Below, one piece after another: positions 27,800 through 36,860 of a DNA stretch of 64,000 bases; the first letter of the stretch is position 1, and the number at the start of each line of letters is the position of its first letter. Source of the DNA: Limnohabitans sp. Its GTDB lineage: Bacteria > Pseudomonadota > Gammaproteobacteria > Burkholderiales > Burkholderiaceae_C. Both the position numbers and the translations under genes were made by a program. The notes beneath the pieces were generated by a model. The model searched no databases and was not told where the DNA came from. It saw only the letters and a program-made list of their open reading frames with translations. Where the stretch lies: contig NZ_JAFEIF010000007.1 of NCBI RefSeq assembly GCF_017848645.1, forward strand, positions 62,001-126,000. The letters run 5' to 3'.

Positions 27800-30700
27800 A
27801 TGAAGTCCGACACGCCACGGCAGTGGTTCCCCCCTTCGCAACTGGCCTTTTACTTTGACCAGGGTGCGTGGTCGCGGGGCACCACGCTTTACCTGCAAAA
27901 CAAGGTGGTTTCGTCGCAGCTCACGCCCGACGGCGAAGGTTGGCGTTTGCAAGGCCAGGTGGAAGGCAGCGAGCCGCGCCCCTATACCGTGAACGCCGAG
28001 CTGCGCGTGAGCCCGGGCGGCAACCTGAGCGAGTGGCGCAGCGGCTGCACCTGCCCCGTGGGCCGCTATTGCAAACACGGCGCGGCCTTGGGCATTTTGG
28101 CGTCCATGCAAGGCCTGGCTTTGCTCGACGAATGGGGCAGCGATGGACCTTCTGCTGAAGTGATCGAGCGCCGCAGCCAGATGGAAAAAGAGCGGGCCCT
28201 GAGCCACGCCGAATACCAGGCCCGCGATTGGCTGACCCGGCTGGAAAACGCCAACGGCCCCTCGGCTTACAGTTTGCCCGGGGCCACACAGGACCAGTTT
28301 GTCTACCTGCTGTCAGTGGCCTATTTGGGGCAAAAGCCCTTGTTCCACCTGAGCGTCAAGCGGGCCGCGCAAAAGCGCAATGGCGAATGGGGCAAACCCA
28401 AAAAAGTCAGCAACGAGCCCTCGCCGCATGATCCGATCTGGTCCAGCAGCAGCCCCCTGGACCGTGACATTTTTGACCTGATGAAAGCCTGTCCGGCGGC
28501 CAGCAGTTTCAGCTCCTATGGGTTTCAGGGCGAAGTCAAGCTGCACGGCATGCCCGGACAACTGCTGCTCAAGCTGTGCAGCCAGACCGGCCGCCTGATG
28601 TCTGCCGAAGCTGCGGTCAGCCTGGAGTGGAGCGACGCTGCCGAAGCCTTGGTGGGTGCTTGGCAGGAAGTGCCTGCGCAAGACAACTTGCCCGGCGGCT
28701 GGAAGCTGAGCATGCAGCCCCAGCGTGCGGGGGTGGTCTATGGCCTGAACGAGCCGCCTTTTTACATGGACACGCTGCAAGGCCACTGTGGCCCCCTGAA
28801 CACACAAGGGCTGAGCGCCAACGAGCTGCAGGTGATGTCCTGCGCGCCCGTGCTGCCCGAAAGCGTGGTGTTCAAGTTCCAGAACCAGTTGTTGGCGCGT
28901 CTGGGGCCCGTGCCTTTGCCACCCGTGATCGCGCAGATGCCCGAAATCCGGGATGTGCCGCCCCGGCCTGTGCTCGACATCACGCCCGTGCCGCCACATG
29001 ACCGCGACACACACGGCTTGTTCCAGGCCGAGTTGAGTTTTGATTACGCGGGCCAACGCGGGTTTTGGGCCGGCCCGCAAATCCGCGTCATGGTGGGCCA
29101 TGGTTCACAGGCCCGCATGTTGGTGCGCGATTTGCCTGGTGAGCTCAAAGTTTGGGAGGTCCTTGACACTTGGGGTCTGTCTTTGATGGGTCAGAACATG
29201 CTGGGCTTTGCACCGCCCCAACCCCAACAGCGCTGGCTCGAATGGCTGGAGAGCGATTTTGCCCCCCTGCGCGAGGCGGGTTTCGAGGTGCGTTTCGAAT
29301 CGACCCAGACCCGTTGGCTGCGCCAGGCCGACGATGTGCACATCGACCTGTCGGGCGACGCCGATGCGCCCGAGACATCACCTTGGTTTGATTTGTCCCT
29401 GGGCATGGACATCGACGGTCAGCGCGTGAACATCCTGCCTTGGGTGCCCACCATCCTCACGACCTTGGCCCGCATCAGCGTGGCCACGGCCGAAGGCGAG
29501 ACCGCCAGCTTGCCGCCGTTTTTGTACCTGCCCGAGTTGCAAGGCGATGGCTTTGTGAAGCTGCCCACTGCCAAGATCGCGCCCTGGCTGAACACGCTCA
29601 TGGAGCTGGTGTCTGAGCGTGGACGCGATTGGAATGGCGATGGGCTGCGCCTGTCCCGCCTGGATGCGTTGCGCACCGCCGCATCCCTGGGCGAGGGCGT
29701 GGCCTGGTCGGGTGCCCAAAGCCTGATGAACCTGGTGCAGCAAATGCGCGGCATCGACAGACTGCCCGATGTGCCTGCGCCCGCCAGCTTGCAAGCGACT
29801 TTGCGCCCGTACCAGCAGCAAGGCCTGAATTGGCTGCAGTTTTTGCGCACGCACCAGCTGGCGGGCATCTTGGCCGACGACATGGGCTTGGGCAAAACCC
29901 TGCAGACCCTGGCGCACATCTTGACCGAGAAAGAAGCCGGACGCCTGACCCATCCCGCACTGATCGTGGCCCCGGTCAGTTTGCTCGGCAACTGGCAGCG
30001 TGAAGCGGCCCGCTTTTGCCCAGGGCTGCGCACCCACATCCACCATGGCCTGTCGCGCCATGAGACGGCGCAAGACCTGAGCGGTTTTGACATCGTGCTC
30101 ACGCCTTACTCTTTGCTGCACCGCGACCGCGAGCTGTGGCTGGCCATCGACTGGCACTTGCTGGTGCTGGACGAAGCGCAAAACATCAAGAACGCCAACA
30201 CCCACGCGGCGCAAACCGTGGGCGACATCCCGGCCACGCACCGCCTGTGCCTGTCAGGCACGCCCATGGAAAACCACTTGGGCGAGCTGTGGAGCCTGTT
30301 CCACTTTTTGATGCCCGGTTTCTTGGGCAGCCAAAAGCGCTTTGGCGAGCTGTTTCGCAACCCCATCGAGCGCCAAGGCAACAGCGACAAAATGGACCAG
30401 CTGCGTAAGCGCATCACGCCCTTCATGCTGCGCCGAACCAAAGACGTGGTGGCCAGCGAGCTGCCGCCCAAGGTCGAAACCCTGATGCCGGTGCCCTTGC
30501 AAGGCCAACAGGCCGACCTGTACGAAACCATCCGCCTGGGCATGGAAAAAACCGTGCGCGATGCCTTGAACGCCCAAGGTTTGGCCAAATCGCAAATCAC
30601 CATTCTGGATGCGCTGCTCAAGCTGCGCCAGGTGTGCTGCGACCCGCGTTTGCTCAAATTGGGCGCGGCCAGCCAAGTCAAGCAATCGGCCAAGCTGGAG

Positions 30701-31207
30701 CAACTGCTGGACATGCTGCCCGAGATGGTGGCCGAAGGGCGCAAGATTTTGCTGTTCTCGCAGTTCACCCAAATGCTCAGCCTGATCGAGCAAGAACTTC
30801 CGCGCTTGGGCATTCCTTGGGTCAAGCTCACGGGCCAGAGCAAAAACCGCGACACCATCATTGACCAGTTCACCAGTGGGCAGGTGCCGCTGTTCCTCAT
30901 CAGCCTCAAAGCCGGGGGCGTGGGCCTGAACCTGCCGCAGGCCGACACCGTCATCCACTACGACCCGTGGTGGAATCCTGCCGTTGAAAACCAGGCCACC
31001 GACCGGGCCCACCGCATCGGTCAAACCCAAAGCGTGTGGGTGCTCAAACTGGTGGCGCAAGGCACGATTGAAGAGCGCATGCTGGCCCTGCAAGAGCGCA
31101 AAGCGCAGCTCGCGCAAGACATGTATGCGGGTGCTGTGAAGCGCAAAGAGCCCTTGTTTGGCGAGTCCGATCTGAACGAGTTGTTCAAGCCCTTGGGCGG
31201 AGATTGA
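27800..31207 (+). CDS. SWIM zinc-finger SNF2-family helicase (DEAD/DEAH translocase)
   Basis: This 1135-residue protein begins with a SWIM zinc finger ([14 protein letters not shown] at about residue 83-96), has a long middle region, and ends with a SNF2 motor: Walker A DDMGLGKT near 697, DEAQ box [11 protein letters not shown] near 790, and helicase motif [14 protein letters not shown] near 1065. Proteins of this build move on double-stranded DNA and remodel bound proteins or RNA polymerase; the RapA/HepA comparison is by motor only. It starts 12 bp after purL and may be cotranscribed. Its stop codon overlaps the minus-35 box of the toxin-antitoxin promoter. Confidence 0.9.
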   Translation: MKSDTPRQWFPPSQLAFYFDQGAWSRGTTLYLQNKVVSSQLTPDGEGWRLQGQVEGSEPRPYTVNAELRVSPGGNLSEWRSGCTCPVGRYCKHGAALGILASMQGLALLDEWGSDGPSAEVIERRSQMEKERALSHAEYQARDWLTRLENANGPSAYSLPGATQDQFVYLLSVAYLGQKPLFHLSVKRAAQKRNGEWGKPKKVSNEPSPHDPIWSSSSPLDRDIFDLMKACPAASSFSSYGFQGEVKLHGMPGQLLLKLCSQTGRLMSAEAAVSLEWSDAAEALVGAWQEVPAQDNLPGGWKLSMQPQRAGVVYGLNEPPFYMDTLQGHCGPLNTQGLSANELQVMSCAPVLPESVVFKFQNQLLARLGPVPLPPVIAQMPEIRDVPPRPVLDITPVPPHDRDTHGLFQAELSFDYAGQRGFWAGPQIRVMVGHGSQARMLVRDLPGELKVWEVLDTWGLSLMGQNMLGFAPPQPQQRWLEWLESDFAPLREAGFEVRFESTQTRWLRQADDVHIDLSGDADAPETSPWFDLSLGMDIDGQRVNILPWVPTILTTLARISVATAEGETASLPPFLYLPELQGDGFVKLPTAKIAPWLNTLMELVSERGRDWNGDGLRLSRLDALRTAASLGEGVAWSGAQSLMNLVQQMRGIDRLPDVPAPASLQATLRPYQQQGLNWLQFLRTHQLAGILADDMGLGKTLQTLAHILTEKEAGRLTHPALIVAPVSLLGNWQREAARFCPGLRTHIHHGLSRHETAQDLSGFDIVLTPYSLLHRDRELWLAIDWHLLVLDEAQNIKNANTHAAQTVGDIPATHRLCLSGTPMENHLGELWSLFHFLMPGFLGSQKRFGELFRNPIERQGNSDKMDQLRKRITPFMLRRTKDVVASELPPKVETLMPVPLQGQQADLYETIRLGMEKTVRDALNAQGLAKSQITILDALLKLRQVCCDPRLLKLGAASQVKQSAKLEQLLDMLPEMVAEGRKILLFSQFTQMLSLIEQELPRLGIPWVKLTGQSKNRDTIIDQFTSGQVPLFLISLKAGGVGLNLPQADTVIHYDPWWNPAVENQATDRAHRIGQTQSVWVLKLVAQGTIEERMLALQERKAQLAQDMYAGAVKRKEPLFGESDLNELFKPLGGD

Positions 31208-31245
31208 CAAGCATGACCCCCAGGGTAATAATCAACGTATTACCC
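31204..31245 (+). promoter_or_regulatory. Promoter and operator of the first toxin-antitoxin operon
   Basis: A perfect minus-35 TTGACA lies at 31204-31209, 17 bp before a minus-10 AATAAT at 31227-31232 (five of six consensus bases). The minus-10 sits inside a perfect inverted repeat, gggtaata at 31223-31230 and tattaccc at 31238-31245. Ribbon-helix-helix antitoxins bind such repeats to repress their own operon. The minus-35 box contains the stop codon of the helicase gene. Confidence 0.8.
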
Positions 31246-31257
31246 AGGGAGCCTGCC

Positions 31258-31512
31258 ATGACCACCACCGTGAAACTGCCTGATCCGCTGGAGAAATCCT
31301 TGCGCCAGCGCTGCGCGCAAGAAGGCCGCAGCATCAGCGAGGTCATGCGCGATGCGCTGACCGCTTACCTGGCCCAGCCAGCGGTCACCGCATCGGCCTT
31401 TGCGCTGGGCGAGGGCGTTTTTGGGCGATTCAGTGGCCCGGAGGATCTGGCCGAAACCCGTAAAAGCCAACTGATTGATGCTTGGGAAGTCAAGCACGAG
31501 CACCGCGCATGA
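31258..31512 (+). CDS. Ribbon-helix-helix antitoxin
   Basis: This 84-residue protein starts with a ribbon-helix-helix DNA-binding fold (TTTVKLPDPLEKSLRQR then GRSISEVMRDALTAYL), followed by a C-terminal tail that would wrap the toxin. I use the ATG at 31258, preceded by AGGGAG; the frame runs further upstream through the operator and is not expected to be translated. It overlaps the PIN-domain toxin by ATGA. Role: neutralise the toxin and autoregulate through the inverted repeat at 31223-31245. Confidence 0.87.
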   Translation: MTTTVKLPDPLEKSLRQRCAQEGRSISEVMRDALTAYLAQPAVTASAFALGEGVFGRFSGPEDLAETRKSQLIDAWEVKHEHRA

Positions 31513-32036
31513 GCGGCCAAAGCCACTTGGGAACAGCGGCGGTGGATGCAGACGTTATGCAGCCTCTATCCCTGTCGGTCCAAGAGCCTCATGCTCAGTT
31601 TGTGCGTCAGCTGCCAGTGCAAGACGCACTCATTGACAGCGGCCCGCTCTTGGCTCTGTTCAACCGCAATGACAAATGGCACGCCCCCACAAGGATTTGG
31701 CTGCAAGCGAACCCGCAAGTGCGCCTGCACAGCACTTGGCCTGTGATGACCGAGGTGTGCGCCTTGCTGGCCCGGCGCATCCACAACGACGCGGCGCTCG
31801 ACTTTTTGCAGTGGGTGCAGCGCGGCGCGGTGCAGCTGGACGCCCCAGCCGACTGGAGCCTCACCAGCGTGCTGGCCATCTGTCAGCGCTTTGCCAGCTT
31901 GCCGCTGGACTTGGCCGATGCATCGATCGCCGAGGCCGCCGAGCGCCTGGCCATCCGGTATGTGGTGTCCATCGACCAGGACTTTGACATTTACCGCGAT
32001 GCCAAGGGCCATGCCCTGCAAAACCTTTTGCGCTGA
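31509..32036 (+). CDS. PIN-domain toxin (VapC-like)
   Basis: This 175-residue protein has a PIN ribonuclease core: first Asp in DALIDSGPLLAL near residue 40, Glu in MTEVCALL, and the acidic pair in LDLADASIAEA and SIDQDFDIYR. VapC-type toxins cut tRNA or rRNA. Unusually, about 37 residues of low-homology sequence precede the first catalytic Asp, so translation may start later than the ATGA-coupled ATG at 31509, although that ATG is the best-placed one. Paired with the ribbon-helix-helix antitoxin upstream. Confidence 0.83.
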   Translation: MSGQSHLGTAAVDADVMQPLSLSVQEPHAQFVRQLPVQDALIDSGPLLALFNRNDKWHAPTRIWLQANPQVRLHSTWPVMTEVCALLARRIHNDAALDFLQWVQRGAVQLDAPADWSLTSVLAICQRFASLPLDLADASIAEAAERLAIRYVVSIDQDFDIYRDAKGHALQNLLR

Positions 32037-32070
32037 TGGGTCACCCAATCATTTTTAAGAACACATCCCT

Positions 32071-33027
32071 ATGGCCGCCTCCAGTTTGCTGACCCTGATC
32101 GACGACATCGCCACCTTGCTGGACGATGTGGCCACCATGACCAAAGTGGCCGCCCGCCAAAGCGCAGCAGCGGCCGATGATGTGGCCGCCATGACACAAA
32201 TGGCCGCGAAAAAGACCGCCGGGGTGCTGGGTGACGACCTTGCCCTGAACGCCCAGCAAGTCACAGGCGTCAAGGCCGACCGCGAACTGCCTGTGGTTTG
32301 GGCCGTGGCCAAAGGCTCTTTGCTCAACAAAGCCATCCTCGTGCCCACCGCTTTGGCCATCAGCGCCATCGCGCCGTGGCTGATCACGCCCTTGCTCATG
32401 CTGGGCGGTTTGTTTTTGTGCTTTGAGGGGGCCGAAAAATTGTTGCACGCCTTGGTGCACAGCCGCGAAGATGCCCATGTCCGCCACGCTGAGCTGCTTC
32501 AGGCCGTGGCCAACGAGCAGGTGGATCTGGTGGCTTTCGAGAAAGACAAAATCAAAGGCGCGGTGCGCACCGATTTCATCTTGTCGGCCGAGATCATCGT
32601 CATCACCCTGGGCACCGTAGCTGCGGCCAGCTTTGCGCAGCAAGTGGCCGTGCTGGTGGGCATCTCGGTGGTCATGACCGTGGGGGTGTACGGTTTGGTG
32701 GGCGGCATCGTCAAACTCGACGACGCGGGTCTTTACCTGACCCAAAAAGCCAGCCCCACGTTGCAAGCCTTGGGCCGAGGCCTGTTGGTTTTTGCGCCAT
32801 GGCTCATGAAGGCCCTGTCGGTGTTGGGCACAGCCGCCATGTTTTTGGTGGGCGGGGGCATCTTGCTGCACGGCGTGCCTGCTCTTGGCCATGCTGTGGC
32901 CCACTGGGCGCAATCGTGGGCTTGGGCGGAGTCCTTGCTCAACAGCCTGGCAGGCGGCTTGGCAGGCTTGGTCGCCGGGGCCTTGGTGGTCGGGTGTGTG
33001 CAACTGATTGCACTTGGTCGGCGCTGA
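32071..33027 (+). CDS. DUF808 family inner-membrane protein (YedI-like)
   Basis: This 318-residue protein matches the DUF808/YedI family: an Ala-rich N-terminus with [16 protein letters not shown], the family segment [17 protein letters not shown], and several membrane spans (about 85-110, 175-220, 245-275, 290-312). E. coli YedI has no established role. The gene stands alone between the toxin gene and the convergent histidine kinase gene. No signal peptide; inner membrane. Confidence 0.87.
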   Translation: MAASSLLTLIDDIATLLDDVATMTKVAARQSAAAADDVAAMTQMAAKKTAGVLGDDLALNAQQVTGVKADRELPVVWAVAKGSLLNKAILVPTALAISAIAPWLITPLLMLGGLFLCFEGAEKLLHALVHSREDAHVRHAELLQAVANEQVDLVAFEKDKIKGAVRTDFILSAEIIVITLGTVAAASFAQQVAVLVGISVVMTVGVYGLVGGIVKLDDAGLYLTQKASPTLQALGRGLLVFAPWLMKALSVLGTAAMFLVGGGILLHGVPALGHAVAHWAQSWAWAESLLNSLAGGLAGLVAGALVVGCVQLIALGRR

Positions 33028-33061
33028 GCCCAGCGCACTGCCGTTGGCAAGGGGCCGGCTT

Positions 33062-34468
33062 TTATGTGACCTCGGCAAAAGGCAGGGCAATCCGCGCGCA
33101 TGCACCACTGTCGGTGTTTTGCAGCGACAAGCGCCCGCCAAACTGCGCGAGGATGGTTTTGGAGATCGACAGACCCATGCCCAGGCCAGAAATCTTGGTG
33201 GTGTAGAAAGGGTCTCCGGCTTGTTCCGCCGCCACCTCTGACAAGCCTGGTCCTGTGTCGTGAACCTCCAGCCAGATATCGCGGTGTTCCTGCCGGATGT
33301 CCAGGCGAATGCGGCGGGTCTGAACCTTCGCAACCGACTCCATGGCGTTGCGCACCACATTGAACAGGACCTGAGACAGTTGTACCGGGTCTCCCAGCAC
33401 CCAAAGCGGTGTGCTGGTCAGGGCGGGTTTGACGATGTCAATGTTGGCCCGGCGGGCTTCGGGCTCGACCAGGGCGCAGACCTCGTTGATCACCCCACGC
33501 AGGTCGACCAGTTCTTTTTTTAATGCTGCAGGCTGAATGAAATTGCGGATGCGACGGATGATGTCGCCCGCTCGCACGCTGTTGGTGATGATGTCGTCCA
33601 GCACGCGCTGGCTGGTTTGGCGCTCCAAGTTGCCGTTTTTCAGCTGCTCTTGCAGGAGTTCGGCGTAATTGAGGATGGTAGCCAAAGGTTGGTTCAGCTC
33701 ATGTGCAAAAGAAGCCGACATGACGCCCAGACTGTGCTGACGGTCCTGGTGCGCCAGGCGGGTTCCCAAGCGGCGGCCTTCTTCTTCGCGGGTCAGGGCG
33801 GTCACCACTTTCAGACGTTCTTCGGCTTGTTCCTGAATTCGGATCGCCACGTAGGCGAAGTAGCGCAGCATGCCCATCACGAACGCCCCAGTCCAGATGC
33901 CGTAGGTCCAGGCTTCTTGGCCAAAGGTGTGCACGCCCCAGCCCGTGATGACACCTTGTGTGCGCAAAAGATGGAACAGACCCAGACTCACCATGACCCA
34001 GCGCATGTGCATGGAAAATTGGTTGCTGGACCTTTGGTAGTGCACATGGGCGAAGTAGGCCCCCCACAACGAGGTCAAGCCAAAAAGTCCGCCAGACAAG
34101 AGCAAAGTGACTTTGGGCCCCGCATGGACGCGGGCCCATTCCATGACCACAATGAAGACCAAGGTGCCTGCCACGAGTCCGAGCAAGCTGCGCCATTGCG
34201 GCCCCTTGTTGTACAGGCGGGCAATGCCCAGCCCCATCAAAACGAAACTGGCACCGCCCAATCCGATGGGAATGCTGTAGGACCAAAGGGGGGGCAAGTC
34301 CTCACGAAAGACCGTGGCCATGTTGATCACACCGCCGATCAGCGCTGCAACCACCCAGTAACGCGCGGAGCTGTCCAGGCGTGCAAAGTACAAAGACGCC
34401 ACCAAACCGCCCAAGAGCGAAAAGATGGCAAAGAAAATGAACAGACTTTGTACGTAATAGGCGGCCAT
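33062..34468 (-). CDS. Orphan membrane sensor histidine kinase
   Basis: This 468-residue kinase has about seven membrane spans in its first 210 residues instead of a periplasmic sensor domain, which suggests sensing within the membrane. The H-box is ASFAHELNQPLATI near residue 254 (HisKA), and the ATPase domain shows the N-box NVVRNAMESV, G1 HDTGPGL and G2 SGLGMGLSI. The HELNQPLAT form is common in DctB/FixL-type kinases. No response-regulator gene is adjacent, so its partner lies elsewhere. Expressed in the same direction as rlhA upstream, with an inverted repeat between them. Confidence 0.88.
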   Translation of the reverse strand: MAAYYVQSLFIFFAIFSLLGGLVASLYFARLDSSARYWVVAALIGGVINMATVFREDLPPLWSYSIPIGLGGASFVLMGLGIARLYNKGPQWRSLLGLVAGTLVFIVVMEWARVHAGPKVTLLLSGGLFGLTSLWGAYFAHVHYQRSSNQFSMHMRWVMVSLGLFHLLRTQGVITGWGVHTFGQEAWTYGIWTGAFVMGMLRYFAYVAIRIQEQAEERLKVVTALTREEEGRRLGTRLAHQDRQHSLGVMSASFAHELNQPLATILNYAELLQEQLKNGNLERQTSQRVLDDIITNSVRAGDIIRRIRNFIQPAALKKELVDLRGVINEVCALVEPEARRANIDIVKPALTSTPLWVLGDPVQLSQVLFNVVRNAMESVAKVQTRRIRLDIRQEHRDIWLEVHDTGPGLSEVAAEQAGDPFYTTKISGLGMGLSISKTILAQFGGRLSLQNTDSGACARIALPFAEVT

Positions 34469-34530
34469 GGAACCTGGGCAAGAGGGATTTGACCGTCAAT
34501 TTTGCACGGGTTTATCCGACTAAATTTCAA

Positions 34531-34552
34531 AAATCTACATGATTGTAGATTT
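34531..34552. repeat. 9-bp inverted repeat upstream of the histidine kinase
   Basis: aaatctaca at 34531-34539 and tgtagattt at 34544-34552 are perfectly complementary around a four-base spacer. It lies 62 bp upstream of the kinase start and 38 bp downstream of the rlhA stop. It could be an operator for the kinase gene or a terminator stem for rlhA; the T content after it on the minus strand is modest. Confidence 0.6.
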
Positions 34553-34590
34553 GATCATTTTCTGAATACACAAGCATGCATTGAGCTTGT

Positions 34591-36573
34591 TCAGTGCAGA
34601 CCCACCACCGGACGCGTTTTGTAGAACTGCACCGGGCTCTCGGGCACAGCGTTCAACACCGATTTCTTGATCTTGCCCACCACATGCATTTCGCAAGGTT
34701 TGCAGTCAAAACGGAGGGTGAGTTTTTCCTTGCCATTGATCAGCTGCATGGGTTCGGCCTTCACCGTGCCTTGCACGCCCGTCACGCCCTTGGCCTGCTT
34801 GGGGCACAGGCTGAGGCTGAAACGCACGCAGTGTTTGGTGATCATCAGGCTGACTTCTCCCAACTCTTCTTGCGCCTCGTAGGCAGCAGCGATCACCTTC
34901 ACGCCGTGCTTGGCATAAAAGTCACGGGCCTTTTGGTTGAACACGTTGGCCAAGTAAGTCAGGGTGTCTTCGGGGTAGGGCGCAGGCGGCTCCACGGGCA
35001 CAGCGCGCGGCAGGCGGTGCAGGCCCTCAGCGCGGGCGGCCTCCAGCGCTTGCACGGCGTCTCTCCGCAAGGCGTTGAGCTGTGAAGGCGGCACAAACCA
35101 GGGGCGGTGCAGAGAGAGCTGCACATCCAGCGGCTCGAACAAGGTGTCGCCCAGCTTGCCCAAGGCGACTTTGAGTTTGTCCTCGGCCTGAGCCGCATCT
35201 TTGGGGGCTTGCCAGGCGATGGCCAAATGTGCTGAGCCGCTGTGGCCCACTTCGTCGGTCAGTGTCAGTTGCAGGCCGTCACCATGGCTATTTGGGTTTT
35301 CGGCCAGCTGCATCCACACGCCCATGCGGCGCTCGGCGGATTTTTTGTCCAGTGTGCGCACCCAGCTCATGTCGCGGTTGCGGTTGACCTGAACGCCTTG
35401 GCGCAAGTCCTTGAACCCGTCCATCGGGTCTTTGGGGAACAAGCGCCAGACGCCTTTGGCTTTGGCCGCTTCGGCGCGGTTGATCTGCAGGCCCACCAGC
35501 TCTTTTTGCAGGTCGTAGTAGCACAGGCCATCGCCGTTGTGCAGCTCGGTGGCGGGGTCGTCGGTGGTGATTTCGACGTGCTCAGCCGTGACCTTGCTGA
35601 CCCAACCAATGGGCTGGCCGGGGTTTTTGGGCGTGTCAAACGCGCCAATGTCTTCCTTGCGGCCTTGCACAAAGTAGTCGGTGAACTCGCGGTTGAAGTT
35701 CTGGTTCGGGTCCGGCTCAAAGCTGAAAGTGCTGCGGCCGTGTGAGGACGAGGCCAGCTCGGGGCGCTCGGCCAACACCTCGTCGAACAGCTTGCGGTAA
35801 TGCGCCGTGATGTTTTTCACATAGGCCATGTCCTTGTAGCGGCCTTCGATCTTGAAACTGCGAATGCCTGCGTCCACCAGATCGCGCAAGTTCTCGCTCT
35901 GGTTGTTGTCTTTCATGCTCAGCACATGCTTGTCATGCGCCACGATGCGGCCTTGCGCGTCCTTGACTTCGTAGGGCAAGCGGCAGGCTTGTGAGCAGTC
36001 GCCCCGGTTGGCGCTGCGCCCGGTGTGGGCGTGGCTGATGAAACACTGGCCGCTGTAGGCCACGCACAAAGCGCCGTGCACAAAAAACTCGATCACCGTG
36101 CGCTCGGTGTCCACCGCGTCCCGAATGGCGGCGATTTGCGGCAGCGTCAACTCGCGGGCCAGCACGATTTGGCTGAGGCCTGCGTCTTGCAGGAACTTGG
36201 CTTTCTCAGGCGTGCGGATATCGGTCTGGGTACTGGCGTGCAGCTGAATCGGCGGCATGTCGATTTCGAGCAGGCCCATGTCCTGGATGATCAGAGCATC
36301 CACACCCGCGTCGTACAGCTGCCAGGCCAGTTTGCGGGCCCCTTCGAGCTCGTCGTCGCGCAAGATGGTGTTGAGCGTGACAAAAATGCGGCTGTGAAAA
36401 CGGTGCGCGTATTGCACCAGCTTGGCAATGTCTTGCACCGAGTTGTCGGCCGTCGAGCGAGCCCCGAACGAGGGGCCGCCAATGTAGACCGCGTCGGCGC
36501 CGTGGTTGATGGCTTCGATGCCAATGTCGAAGGTGCGGGCGGGGGCGAGGAGTTCGAGGTGGTGAGGCTGCAT
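34591..36573 (-). CDS. rlhA: U32-family 23S rRNA hydroxylation protein
   Basis: This 660-residue protein matches E. coli RlhA (YdcP) over its length. Shared segments are HGADAVYIGGPSFGAR near the N-terminus, HGALCVAYSGQCFISH, the cysteine-rich SANRGDCSQACRLPY, and the C-terminal TKHCVRFSLSLCPKQAKG and RFDCKPCEMHVVGKI. The N-terminal U32 domain and DUF3656-type C-terminal part are both present. RlhA is needed for 5-hydroxycytidine at position 2501 of 23S rRNA; the cysteines are candidates for an iron-sulfur cluster. It is preceded by a hairpin directly before the start codon. Length excludes the shorter TrhP/YegQ paralogue. Confidence 0.92.
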   Translation of the reverse strand: MQPHHLELLAPARTFDIGIEAINHGADAVYIGGPSFGARSTADNSVQDIAKLVQYAHRFHSRIFVTLNTILRDDELEGARKLAWQLYDAGVDALIIQDMGLLEIDMPPIQLHASTQTDIRTPEKAKFLQDAGLSQIVLARELTLPQIAAIRDAVDTERTVIEFFVHGALCVAYSGQCFISHAHTGRSANRGDCSQACRLPYEVKDAQGRIVAHDKHVLSMKDNNQSENLRDLVDAGIRSFKIEGRYKDMAYVKNITAHYRKLFDEVLAERPELASSSHGRSTFSFEPDPNQNFNREFTDYFVQGRKEDIGAFDTPKNPGQPIGWVSKVTAEHVEITTDDPATELHNGDGLCYYDLQKELVGLQINRAEAAKAKGVWRLFPKDPMDGFKDLRQGVQVNRNRDMSWVRTLDKKSAERRMGVWMQLAENPNSHGDGLQLTLTDEVGHSGSAHLAIAWQAPKDAAQAEDKLKVALGKLGDTLFEPLDVQLSLHRPWFVPPSQLNALRRDAVQALEAARAEGLHRLPRAVPVEPPAPYPEDTLTYLANVFNQKARDFYAKHGVKVIAAAYEAQEELGEVSLMITKHCVRFSLSLCPKQAKGVTGVQGTVKAEPMQLINGKEKLTLRFDCKPCEMHVVGKIKKSVLNAVPESPVQFYKTRPVVGLH

Positions 36574-36575
36574 GG

Positions 36576-36592
36576 GCTGGGATTATCCCAGC
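36576..36592 (-). promoter_or_regulatory. 7-bp hairpin directly upstream of the rlhA start
   Basis: gctggga and tcccagc are perfectly complementary around a three-base loop, ending three bases before the rlhA start codon at 36573. In mRNA it would occupy the ribosome-binding region, where no Shine-Dalgarno is otherwise visible. It could control translation or be a protein-binding site. Confidence 0.5.
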
Positions 36593-36676
36593 TTGCTGGT
36601 ATCGAGTTGGGGAGCCCTGAAGCGGCGGGGCTGAAGGCTCCGACTGTTTTTGGTGCGATCTCCAGAGACGCCCGGA

Positions 36677-36752
36677 AAAAGGCTTGGGCGCGGGATGGGG
36701 TGATGTGGCAAAGCGAAGCGCCTCTGAACCCCAGCCCGCGCCCAAGCCTTTT
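36677..36752. repeat. Long intergenic inverted repeat, 18-bp perfect arms
   Basis: Arms at 36677-36694 and 36735-36752 are perfect complements over 18 bases, and five more pairs (36697-36701 with 36728-36732) continue the stem after a small internal loop. The stem lies in the gap between the PPIase gene and rlhA. It has no T-run outside the arms and looks like a mobile or repetitive extragenic palindrome rather than a terminator. Confidence 0.75.
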
Positions 36753-36815
36753 GCCCCAGCACCCCAGGTGACCTCTTTAAAAGCCCAGTCCTTCACATCA
36801 AGACATCTGAAAACA

Positions 36816-36841
36816 AAAAACGCGACCGAAGTCGCGTTTTT
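36816..36841 (-). terminator. Terminator of the selO-to-PPIase gene run
   Basis: An 11-bp stem (36816-36826 with 36831-36841) has a TTCG tetraloop on the minus strand and ends in a T-run there. It sits 20 bp after the PPIase stop. A-rich and T-rich flanks on both sides make it potentially bidirectional. Confidence 0.88.
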
Positions 36842-36860
36842 CAGGGGTGCAAAGACCAGA

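Noticed and set aside
26474-28207. A 577-residue reading frame opposite the purL-helicase junction
   Set aside because: Spans the boundary between two real genes on the other strand and has no motif.
31204-31257. Upstream extension of the antitoxin reading frame
   Set aside because: It runs through the operator and promoter and begins inside the helicase stop; the ATG at 31258 has a proper ribosome binding site.
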